From: Deltaproteobacteria bacterium
GTDB lineage: Bacteria; Desulfobacterota; DSM-4660; Desulfatiglandales; HGW-15
DNA length: 13,392 nucleotides
Assembly: GCA_019308525.1 (NCBI GenBank)
Contig: JAFDIC010000057.1
Location: 1-13,392 of the forward strand
Direction of reading: 5' to 3'
Shown: positions 7,425-13,392 of the stretch, piece after piece
Layout of the letters: each line of letters begins with the position of its first letter
Numbering within the stretch: position 1 is the stretch's first letter
Notes under the pieces: generated by a model
Databases searched by the model: none
What the model was told of the DNA's origin: nothing
Seen by the model: the letters and a program-made list of their open reading frames with translations, nothing else
Position numbers and translations under genes: made by a program

Positions 7425-7557
7425 TTGAAACTTCTTGTCACTTTTTTGGGCCTTCTCAGTCCCATGACTTGAGTTGGAGTCGCTAAGTGACGATATGAGA
7501 TATGACGCTTCTTTGGCCCCCTAACCCTCCAACGTGTCCGGGGCTCTGGCGCGACTT
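7425..7557. other. 133-base intergenic gap with a tandem heptamer
   Basis: No gene, convincing promoter or terminator is seen here. It contains two adjacent copies of gatatga (7492-7498 and 7499-7505). This could be an operator half-site array or chance. The gap and the weak ribosome site of the MFS gene leave room for an internal promoter. Confidence 0.3.
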
Positions 7558-7920
7558 TCAACCAACCCTTATAAAGTCTTCTTCGCTTGTGCCCGTCCAG
7601 AACTCCAAGTACTTGACATCCTTTTCCGATCTATTAAGTGTGGCATGTTTCTCACCAGGCGGAATAAAGATGAGGGTTCCAGCCCCTATTGTAAACTGCT
7701 CCCCCTCTACCACTTCTATGGCTTCCCCGCTCAGGAATAGTATCACTGACTCCCTTTTCTCATGGTAATGGTAAGGAATCCCACTCCCTGGTCTAAGGCA
7801 CACCAACATCCCCTTCAGCTGGCTGGCCCCTTCCGCTGGGCCTAAGATCTGCCTTCGAGAGAGGTCACTGGTGTCCTGATCTTTGGATTCAAGAAATTCT
7901 TGGATGTCGAACATTTTCAT
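7558..7920 (-). CDS. Single-domain cupin (cupin_2) protein
   Basis: A 120-residue beta-barrel protein. Cupin motif 1 is present as G45...H51-Y-H53-x3-E57...G65, and motif 2 as G81...P88-G89-x2-H92-x3-N96. H51, H53, E57 and H92 are the expected metal ligands (Fe, Mn, Zn or Ni). Small cupins in catabolic operons act as isomerases, dioxygenases, DMSP-lyase-like enzymes or metal-dependent accessory proteins, so the reaction cannot be stated. All four ligands are intact, so it is probably a metalloprotein. It starts 14 bases after the SDR stop; its AAGGAG site overlaps that stop codon, which suggests coupled translation. Confidence 0.85.
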   Translation of the reverse strand: MKMFDIQEFLESKDQDTSDLSRRQILGPAEGASQLKGMLVCLRPGSGIPYHYHEKRESVILFLSGEAIEVVEGEQFTIGAGTLIFIPPGEKHATLNRSEKDVKYLEFWTGTSEEDFIRVG

Positions 7921-7934
7921 ATCTCTGACACTCC

Positions 7935-8714
7935 TTATGTCGCGGCCAGTCCGCCGTCAATGAATACAACCTCTCCGGTAACATAGTCCGAGGCGTCCGA
8001 AGCCAGGTACACCAAGAGGGGGCCAAGCTCTTCTGGCCTTCCCAACCGACCCATCGGAACCCGCCTTTTTCTCTCCTCGTTCATACCCAAATAGGCTTCG
8101 TCTCTCGAATCCGGGAAGAGATCAAAAGACCCGGGGGCGATACAGTTGACCCGCACACCTCGACTTGCCCATTCCACGGCCAAGGACCTGGTCATTTGGA
8201 TCACCGCCGCCTTGCTGACACTGTAGCATATCCTGGTGGGAATCGCCTTTACTCCAAAAGAAGAGGCTATGTTGACCACAGAGCCTTTCCCTTGTTGGAG
8301 CATGATTGCCCCTACAAACTTCGTCACCAGGAAAACCCCGTTGACATTTGTCTCTATCATTTCTCTCCATTCTGTATCAGGGATATCTTCGAACCTCTGA
8401 TGGGCGTAAGAGGCATTCTGCCCTGCGTTATTCACGAGAATATCCACTGCACGGAACTCTGATTTCACCCTTTCAACCATCAAAGCGACGTCTTCCACCT
8501 TCGTAATATCTGCTCTCAAGGGAAGGGCATTCCTTCCCAGACCTGAAATCTCTTGAGCAACAAGACCTATCTCTTTGTCGCTCCGTGCAGTCAAAACAAC
8601 ATCGCTTCCGGCCCTGGCCAATGCAAGGGCCATGAAACGCCCAAGGCCCCTTCCGCCGCCTGTCACGATGCTGAGTTTTCCCTTCAATACATCCCCGGAG
8701 AACAGGTCATCCAT
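7935..8714 (-). CDS. Classical short-chain dehydrogenase/reductase (FabG-like)
   Basis: A 259-residue soluble NAD(P)-dependent oxidoreductase. The cofactor motif TGGGRGLG is at 18-25, NNAG at 95-98 and the structural Asn at N123. The catalytic triad is S151/S152, Y164 and K168 (YSVSK). The C-terminal substrate loop and the ending VTGEVVFIDGG are standard. R44 after the second strand may favour NADP(H), but this is only suggestive. It interconverts a hydroxyl and a keto group. It lies 16 bases after the M24-like gene with a strong GGAGGAG site, and the cupin follows at 14 bases, so it belongs to the same transcript. Context suggests catabolic alcohol oxidation rather than fatty-acid synthesis. 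Confidence 0.9.
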   Translation of the reverse strand: MDDLFSGDVLKGKLSIVTGGGRGLGRFMALALARAGSDVVLTARSDKEIGLVAQEISGLGRNALPLRADITKVEDVALMVERVKSEFRAVDILVNNAGQNASYAHQRFEDIPDTEWREMIETNVNGVFLVTKFVGAIMLQQGKGSVVNIASSFGVKAIPTRICYSVSKAAVIQMTRSLAVEWASRGVRVNCIAPGSFDLFPDSRDEAYLGMNEERKRRVPMGRLGRPEELGPLLVYLASDASDYVTGEVVFIDGGLAAT

Positions 8715-8730
8715 TACTCTCCTCCGCGAA

Positions 8731-9996
8731 TCAAAGCCCTATTACCATGATCTCCTCGTAGGGCCACTTAGTAAGGGCCTCGCAGCCCGTTTCAATGACC
8801 CTATAGGTATTTTCAATCGCGATCCCACCTGCCTCCGTCTCGGACCAGAAGAGCGCGTGATAGGCAACCGTCATGTTCTTCTCCAATACTATCTCAGGGT
8901 CCTCGGCCTTTTCATAGAAATAGGGTGCCGAGTCCCAGGCTATCCCCATTCCACCCATGTGATTGGACCAACGAGCCCTCCAGTTCCTGACCTGTTCAAC
9001 AGTCCTGATGTTTTTCCCAGGCCGAGGCCTCTTTTCTGCAAGCTCATGGGTGGTAACCCCAGGCTTCAGGAGCTCTTGGAATCTGGCCTGCATCTCCACG
9101 CCGGTCTGGTAGATCTCCTTTTGCAGGTCCGTAGGTTGTGCACCAACAAGAAAAGTCCTATCGTAGCACACCTTGTACCCGCACCAGTTCACATGACAGG
9201 CCTCAAGTGAGAGAAACTCCCCTGGTCTGAGTGGACGGTCCGACCAATTGAAGCTCCGGGGGTTGGTCCTATCCCCTGCGTTTACCACCCACCCCTCTTC
9301 GTACTCTCCTCCAGCCTCATAAATGGCCTTAAACATGATCCCCTGGATCTCGTTTTCCTTCATTCCCACTCGTGCTTCCTTGTACACGGCCCCATATCCG
9401 GCCTCGGTGATGGAGGCGGCCATCTTCATGCAGATGATCTCCTCGTCAAATTTCACCATCCCACATTCATCTATCCACGGGCAACCATCTACAACACTCA
9501 GGCCTTGCTCCTCCAAGGCGTGGACGAGCCCTGGACTGCAATAGTCCACTGAAACAGGCATGTCCGCCACACCGTGTTTCTTGAGGAGCCCTTTGACCTG
9601 TCTTGCGCATGTTGCGTACTGTTCCTTCAAAAGTGAGCTCGTCCTGTATCTCGTAAAGCGTGGCTGAAGCAACTGGTGTTCGTTCAAGAGTTTGCCTTCA
9701 AGCCAAGGGCAATCTTCGGTAACTCGGTCCTGGTCAAGATGGCTTTCTACGGGCACGTAAGGATAGCCATTGTCCCTTATAAAGAGCACAAACGTAGACG
9801 GAATTGCTCTTTCGTACGGATGGTTCCAGACCCCGGTCAGGTAACGTTTCCGGTCGTGGTTATAAACGAGCGCTGCTCCGATTCCATATTTCCCCATAAA
9901 CTGGTTGGCGCTTTCAACCCTTTTTCTCCTCAACTCGTCCCAGTTTATTCTCTGTTGCCAGTCTACGTTCCCCAATCCATATCTCAATGGTATCAT
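8731..9996 (-). CDS. M24/creatinase-fold protein with altered metal site
   Basis: A 421-residue two-domain protein: an N-terminal creatinase-like domain (about 25-180) and a C-terminal pita-bread domain (about 185-410). The fold signatures are recognisable: LRPGEFLSLEACH, GYKVCYDRTFLVG, NHMGGMGIAWDSAP and IENTYRVIETGCEAL. The metal ligands expected in aminopeptidase P (Asp, Asp, His, Glu, Glu) appear as E265, C277 (or D279), H346, H380 and E395. The usual substrate-binding His after the first strand is also absent (N250 region). This argues against a standard Xaa-Pro peptidase; creatinase, which works without metal, is a precedent for ligand loss. The DMSP lyase DddP also has this fold, but it keeps the metal ligands. 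An AAGGAG site precedes the ATG. Position between the TRAP genes and the SDR suggests action on the imported substrate. Confidence 0.8.
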   Translation of the reverse strand: MIPLRYGLGNVDWQQRINWDELRRKRVESANQFMGKYGIGAALVYNHDRKRYLTGVWNHPYERAIPSTFVLFIRDNGYPYVPVESHLDQDRVTEDCPWLEGKLLNEHQLLQPRFTRYRTSSLLKEQYATCARQVKGLLKKHGVADMPVSVDYCSPGLVHALEEQGLSVVDGCPWIDECGMVKFDEEIICMKMAASITEAGYGAVYKEARVGMKENEIQGIMFKAIYEAGGEYEEGWVVNAGDRTNPRSFNWSDRPLRPGEFLSLEACHVNWCGYKVCYDRTFLVGAQPTDLQKEIYQTGVEMQARFQELLKPGVTTHELAEKRPRPGKNIRTVEQVRNWRARWSNHMGGMGIAWDSAPYFYEKAEDPEIVLEKNMTVAYHALFWSETEAGGIAIENTYRVIETGCEALTKWPYEEIMVIGL

Positions 9997-10045
9997 GACA
10001 TCTCTTCTCCTTAAACGCTTCTTTTCTATTCGAGGCCTGGCACAA

Positions 10046-10090
10046 TGGTAAAGCCTCGAGCCCTGTATAGCAAAGACAGGATCTTTACCA
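10046..10090. repeat. Nested inverted repeats in the dctM-M24 gap
   Basis: The outer arms tggtaaag (10046-10053) and ctttacca (10083-10090) are perfect complements. Inside them, cctgt (10062-10066) and acagg (10076-10080) form a second hairpin. A competing stem, cgaggc/gcctcg (10031-10036 and 10053-10058), overlaps the outer arm. The gap (9997-10104) has no gene. The RNA could fold as an mRNA-stabilising or processing hairpin after the TRAP genes. No U-run follows, so it is not a typical terminator. Confidence 0.4.
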
Positions 10091-10104
10091 GGGCCCCATC
10101 CTGC

Positions 10105-11418
10105 TTACTGCATCGTCCCAGGCAACCAGGTGGATATGGCAGGAAATGCCATCAAGACGATTATCGTGAGCACGTCCATGGCCATGAACCATCCGCAGCC
10201 CCGGATAATCTCGCCCAGGCTTGCCTCTGGGAACACCCCCTTCATGATGTAAAGGTTCAGTCCGACAGGTGGGGTTATGACTGAAATCTCCACCAGTTTG
10301 ACTGTAATAATGGAGAACCATATGGGATCAAAACCCAACCCGTTCACCACGATTGGGAAAACGATTGGGACAGTGACAAGAACCATGGAGAGGGGGTCGA
10401 AAAACATTCCCAGCGGAATATACAAGAGGCAAATGCCTGCCAAAATCAGAAACTTTGACACCGGTAGTGTTTCAACCCAGGCAATTGCCTGGGGGATGAT
10501 ACCCGAAAGGGTTATAAAGAGGCTAAAAATGCCGGATCCAACTACGAAGGCGAATATCATGGCACAGAGCCGGATGGTATCCATTACCGCATCCTTGAGG
10601 GCAACCCACTTTGCCTTTCCCTTACCTATGGCTACAAAGACCATCACGAGGGAAATAAAACATCCCAGGGCAGCAACCTCGATAGCCGTTGCCACCCCTG
10701 TATAAAGGCCCCCGATAATCGTTATGAGGATGAGGATGACACCCCAGGCCTTCCTCAACGAAAATATCCTTTCCTTCCAAGAGAAGGACTCTCCTGCAGG
10801 TGCGAGCCTCGGGTTCAAGATACATCTGATATTCACCATGGCCATGTAGATCAAGACACTCAAAATGCCGGGGAAGATCCCCGCAAGAAACAACTTTCCT
10901 ATGGACAGCTCAGCCAACACGCCAATTATCACCAGGCTACCGCTTGGCGGAATAAGGATCCCCACTGTCCCCGCAGAGGCAGCAGCGCCTGTAGCTAGTT
11001 TCATGTCGTAGCCGTATCTTCGCATTTCAGGCACAGCGATCTTGCCCATAATGGCAGTCCCTGTCGCCCCTGAACCCGTCGTAGCCGCTATCAAGCCGCA
11101 GGCCCCTATGGTGACCAGGACCAGACTTCCCTTTAACCTGGAAAGCCATGTGTTGGCCATGCTGTAAGCGTCGGCCGCCAGGCCCGATGCCTCGGCGAAA
11201 TTACCCATGAGAACAAATAGGGGGATCACTGACCAAGCATATGTAGATACACGACTTACGGGAAAGGTTCCTACCGTGTACAATAAGGTGGCCCAATCCT
11301 CCAGTAAGACGATTCCCAAGCTTCCTGCCAAGGCAATGGCAAAGGCGATCGGCATTCCCAAGGCTATAAGGAGCAACATTAGCGATGTCATAAGAATGAC
11401 TGCCAGGATCGGATCCAC
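10105..11418 (-). CDS. dctM: TRAP transporter large permease, DctM family
   Basis: A 437-residue inner-membrane protein with about 12 hydrophobic segments, the usual size. It forms the ion-coupled channel of a TRAP uptake system. Family blocks seen are IPLFVLMGNFAEASGL (65-80), ATTGSGATGTAIMGKIAVPEM (112-132) and GILIPPSGSLVIIG (153-166). The start is read as GTG at 11418, three bases after the stop of the small-permease gene, with AGGA about nine bases upstream inside that gene, so the two are coupled. Substrate specificity resides in the binding protein and cannot be read from this subunit. A 108-base gap with hairpins follows. Confidence 0.92.
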   Translation of the reverse strand: MDPILAVILMTSLMLLLIALGMPIAFAIALAGSLGIVLLEDWATLLYTVGTFPVSRVSTYAWSVIPLFVLMGNFAEASGLAADAYSMANTWLSRLKGSLVLVTIGACGLIAATTGSGATGTAIMGKIAVPEMRRYGYDMKLATGAAASAGTVGILIPPSGSLVIIGVLAELSIGKLFLAGIFPGILSVLIYMAMVNIRCILNPRLAPAGESFSWKERIFSLRKAWGVILILITIIGGLYTGVATAIEVAALGCFISLVMVFVAIGKGKAKWVALKDAVMDTIRLCAMIFAFVVGSGIFSLFITLSGIIPQAIAWVETLPVSKFLILAGICLLYIPLGMFFDPLSMVLVTVPIVFPIVVNGLGFDPIWFSIITVKLVEISVITPPVGLNLYIMKGVFPEASLGEIIRGCGWFMAMDVLTIIVLMAFPAISTWLPGTMQ

Positions 11419-11421
11419 TAT

Positions 11422-11952
11422 CTAATTCCTCGCTGGCTGTTCGTCGTCTCTTATCCAAGGGAAAAACCCTGACAGGAGTTGCATCAAGAGAGATGTAACA
11501 AGGAGGGCACACCCAAGGGCACCAATCATGCTCTTCCACCACACGGGCAGACGAACGACCGTACGTGAGAGGAGGATATTGGCCTTCCAGTCCATATAGG
11601 CCCTTTCACCCATTTGAACGGCCATGATCACAAAGAAAGCGGCGGCAAGAGCCAAGAGCAAGGGCTCCAATATTTCCCTGGCCCTTCTAGGCATTCTTGT
11701 AACAAGTGACTCCATGCGTATGTGGGTGCCCTTCAACTGCGCGTACCCGAGGGACAAGAAAGTTATGGCAACGAGCAGATACTCGCTTACCTCAGTAGCC
11801 CCTTTTATGGGGGAATTGAAAAGGAATCTCCCGGATACATCCCCGAACATGAGCAGGAATAGGGCACATATGGCTACGGCACCTGCCACATACAAGATGG
11901 ATAGAATAAATTCGACCCACCTAAAGATTTTTTTGAGGCCTTCCACAATCAT
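11422..11952 (-). CDS. dctQ: TRAP transporter small permease, DctQ family
   Basis: A 176-residue membrane protein with four predicted helices (about 14-36, 56-73, 94-115 and 138-163), as is usual for DctQ. The segment GRFLFNSPIKGATEVSEYLL (41-60) is the conserved family stretch. It pairs with the large permease encoded immediately downstream. The ATG at 11952 has only a short AGGT right before it and no good ribosome site, yet no better start is available before residue 35. It may be translated by coupling or at a low rate. Sixty-one bases separate it from the binding-protein gene. Confidence 0.9.
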   Translation of the reverse strand: MIVEGLKKIFRWVEFILSILYVAGAVAICALFLLMFGDVSGRFLFNSPIKGATEVSEYLLVAITFLSLGYAQLKGTHIRMESLVTRMPRRAREILEPLLLALAAAFFVIMAVQMGERAYMDWKANILLSRTVVRLPVWWKSMIGALGCALLVTSLLMQLLSGFFPWIRDDEQPARN

Positions 11953-12013
11953 ACCTGATAGGAGGCCCGATCTCCAGACCAGGCCTCCAGTAATGCATTC
12001 TTAACAGCGGCCA

Positions 12014-13069
12014 TTAATTGGCGGGATACAATTTGGAGCACTTTGCCACCTTTTCCCGGTATCCCCTGAACCACTCTTCCCCGGGAACGCCCTTCTCCTT
12101 AGCCGTCTTTAGCCAGGAACTCCAGACGACCTTCTTTCCTATCTCCTCTATTCTCTTGTACTCCTCATCCGAGAGTCGAATCTCTTTCACTCCCTTGCTC
12201 TTGAAATACCCCCGAAGCTTTGTGGCCTCTTTGTCCACTTCAGCAACGAACCAGTCATGCATTCCAGCCATGATTTCCTCTATGGCCTTCCGGTCTTTGG
12301 GTGAAATCCTATTCCACACATCCAAGTTGATCACATTGGCACAGACCGGTTGCCCTCCAAAAGGCCACTCAATAAGACATTTGATAGTCTCTATGTATTT
12401 GAAAATCTTGAAGGTGTGGTAAGGCATCCCAATGATTCCTACAATAACTCCCTTTTGTAAGGCATCATAAGCCTGGGGTGCTATCATCGGGACATTGACG
12501 ATCCCCAACGCCCTGACAAGCTCCTGCCAATATCCGGCCGCCCAGACCTTTTTCCCCTTCAATTCTTCGATAGAGTTTATTTTCTTCTTCACGCCAGCCC
12601 AGTGGGGATGAGGCATAAAGACCCAAAGGGGCTTCACGTTGACCCTCCTGAGCTCCTCTTGCATGGCAGGCCATTCATTGTAGAGTTCCCACGTGGCAAG
12701 CGGTCCCACCCGATAGCCTTTTGTGAGAAAGGGAAGACCTCCTGCGGCAAACAGCGGTACCTCCCACTGGTTATAGGTCGTCACCAAAAAGGCCCCATCG
12801 GCAACGCCATGGCCGCCTACCATCTTGAGAAAATCCGGTGCCTTGCCCAGCACCGACCCCCAGTAGATCTTCATCTTTACCCTGCCTTCAGTTCTTGCCT
12901 CTATCAGCTTTGCCATCCTTCTCAGAGAATTCTGGGTCGCTCCAGGGACGTCAGGTTCAAAAGTGGTCCATTTCAAGACGATGGGCTTTGCCGAGGCATC
13001 CAATCCAAAGGTTAACATTCCCATGGCTAAGACCAATACGAATACTGCGTGTAGAGCCTTTTTCATCAT
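12014..13069 (-). CDS. dctP: TRAP transporter solute-binding protein, DctP family
   Basis: A 351-residue periplasmic protein. It starts with a Lys-rich N-region and hydrophobic core, with a signal peptidase I site predicted after DASA (A27|K28). Family features follow: LKWTTFEP, EARTEGRVKMKIYWGSVLGK, IEELKGKKVWAAG (167-179) and APQAYDALQKGVIVG. In most TRAP binding proteins the position after 'GxKx' is an Arg that salt-bridges the substrate carboxylate; here it is W176. So the ligand may be bound differently or may not be a simple carboxylate. GGAGGG lies six bases before the first of two consecutive ATGs. It is the first gene of the cluster, and a TATAAT box lies at 13094-13099. Confidence 0.92.
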   Translation of the reverse strand: MMKKALHAVFVLVLAMGMLTFGLDASAKPIVLKWTTFEPDVPGATQNSLRRMAKLIEARTEGRVKMKIYWGSVLGKAPDFLKMVGGHGVADGAFLVTTYNQWEVPLFAAGGLPFLTKGYRVGPLATWELYNEWPAMQEELRRVNVKPLWVFMPHPHWAGVKKKINSIEELKGKKVWAAGYWQELVRALGIVNVPMIAPQAYDALQKGVIVGIIGMPYHTFKIFKYIETIKCLIEWPFGGQPVCANVINLDVWNRISPKDRKAIEEIMAGMHDWFVAEVDKEATKLRGYFKSKGVKEIRLSDEEYKRIEEIGKKVVWSSWLKTAKEKGVPGEEWFRGYREKVAKCSKLYPAN

Positions 13070-13093
13070 CTATACCCTCCCTTCTTTAAGGAA

Positions 13094-13099
13094 ATTATA
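13094..13099 (-). promoter_or_regulatory. Possible -10 box upstream of dctP
   Basis: On the minus strand this reads TATAAT, a perfect sigma-70 -10 hexamer, 24 bases before the dctP start codon. The best -35-like hexamer, TTGAAG (13122-13127), is 22 bases away, too far for a normal promoter, so an activator or a different -35 would be needed. It would give a very short leader. The AT-rich interval 13070-13198 contains no gene. Confidence 0.3.
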
Positions 13100-13198
13100 C
13101 TGGATCTAAGTAAAGATTCTCCTTCAACTTCGGCCAGGTTTTAATTTTTGGCCACTCGTTGTTAGGCCCTCCCTTTGCGAGAAATCCACGAGTTAATC

Positions 13199-13213
13199 CC
13201 TGGATTTTGCACG
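13199..13213 (+). repeat. 15-bp putative IS terminal inverted repeat, right copy
   Basis: cctggattttgcacg, identical to the minus strand at 95-109. It lies 89 bases upstream of a transposase-like start at 13303 and would be the left tip of that IS. Minus-strand transcription of the TRAP operon starts just outside it, so sequences at the IS tip could influence the operon promoter. Confidence 0.5.
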
Positions 13214-13235
13214 ATGAAGTAAAAAATACTTGAAA

Positions 13236-13308
13236 AACCATCTGGGGCTCCTGTTATTAAAGGTTTCAAATAGAAACAAAAAAAAAATAGGAGGATACCC
13301 AGATGGTT
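13236..13308 (+). promoter_or_regulatory. Inverted repeat that would cover the ribosome site and start of the transposase-like gene
   Basis: Arms aaccatctggg (13236-13246) and cccagatggtt (13298-13308) pair perfectly over 11 bp. After a two-base internal loop, tcct (13249-13252) can pair with agga (13292-13295). The stem therefore holds the ATG at 13303 and most of the AGGAGG site at 13289-13294. RNA begun outside the IS would fold it; RNA begun inside the loop would not. Confidence 0.5.
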
Positions 13309-13392
13309 AAAAGACGAAAGAAGGATAGCAGGAAAAAGCGTGTTAGTAAAGGTTTTGAGCAGAGAGAGCCAAGAGCTAGAAAAATCAACGCT
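13303..13392 (+). CDS. Probable transposase N-terminus (partial, runs off the right edge)
   Basis: The first 30 codons of a plus-strand gene begin MVKRRKKDSRKKRVSKG and are still open at the window end. A perfect AGGAGG site lies eight bases before the ATG. The very basic start, the opposite orientation to the cluster and the terminal-repeat-like motif 89 bases upstream suggest an IS transposase, possibly IS1380 family judging from the tip sequence. Too little protein is visible to show a catalytic domain. Confidence 0.5.
   Translation, partial: MVKRRKKDSRKKRVSKGFEQREPRARKINA

Noticed and set aside
7435..7450. T-rich run in the gap before the MFS gene as a terminator
   Set aside because: No stable GC-rich stem precedes the run on the transcribed strand.
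8575..9210. 211-codon plus-strand open frame
   Set aside because: It lies opposite the well-supported SDR and M24-like genes, spans their junction and has no recognisable domain. It is a shadow of the minus-strand codon pattern.
8731..9996. Assignment of the M24-like protein as DMSP lyase DddP
   Set aside because: DddP retains Asp/Asp/His/Glu/Glu metal ligands, which are altered here, and nothing else in the window clearly indicates DMSP metabolism.
12602..13015. 137-codon plus-strand open frame
   Set aside because: Antisense to dctP, no plausible ribosome site or motif.
13182..13207. Inverted repeat aaatcca/tggattt at the IS tip as a terminator
   Set aside because: Only seven pairs with a 12-base loop and no U-run on either strand. 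Part of it is the IS-type end itself.

Overview
The window holds a catabolic-looking gene cluster read almost entirely on the minus strand, from about 13.1 kb down to 0.4 kb. It appears to be framed by ends of an insertion sequence. The gene set suggests an anaerobic Gram-negative bacterium, most likely a Desulfobacterota-type sulfate reducer or syntroph: a complete TRAP uptake system, a soluble molybdopterin enzyme with a polyferredoxin partner, a zinc alcohol dehydrogenase and several small-molecule enzymes. That taxonomic guess is inference; no rRNA or other marker gene is present.

Layout in transcription order (right to left). A TRAP transporter comes first: solute-binding protein (13069-12014), small permease (11952-11422) and large permease (11418-10105). 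Next are a creatinase/M24-fold protein with an unusual active site (9996-8731), a short-chain dehydrogenase (8714-7935), a cupin (7920-7558), an MFS carrier (7424-6189) and a GlcG/DUF336 protein (6155-5724). Tight spacing and ribosome sites overlapping upstream stop codons suggest one transcript, apart from 108- and 133-base gaps that carry small repeats or hairpins. A 515-base gap (5209-5723) follows; it holds what looks like an interspersed or MITE-like repeat. The second block is a zinc alcohol dehydrogenase (5208-4186), a DMSO-reductase-family molybdoenzyme (4151-1941), a four-cluster ferredoxin subunit (1927-1355) and an RmlD-like SDR (1367-396). These genes are separated by 13-34 bases or overlap.

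Edges. At 13303 a plus-strand gene begins that is probably a transposase. About 100 bases upstream of it is a 15-base motif that also occurs, inverted, at 95-109, right at the end of a short plus-strand reading frame that enters from the left edge. This is the pattern expected if two IS copies flank the cluster. A frameshifted remnant resembling a TctB-type small permease lies at 134-384.

How it may work together (inference). The TRAP system and the MFS carrier import a small organic acid or related compound. The M24-like protein, SDR, cupin and GlcG-like protein process it. The alcohol dehydrogenase and the cytoplasmic molybdoenzyme/ferredoxin pair carry out redox or hydroxyl-transfer steps. 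The substrate cannot be named from sequence, and no transcription regulator is encoded in the window. No tRNA, rRNA or CRISPR array was seen.
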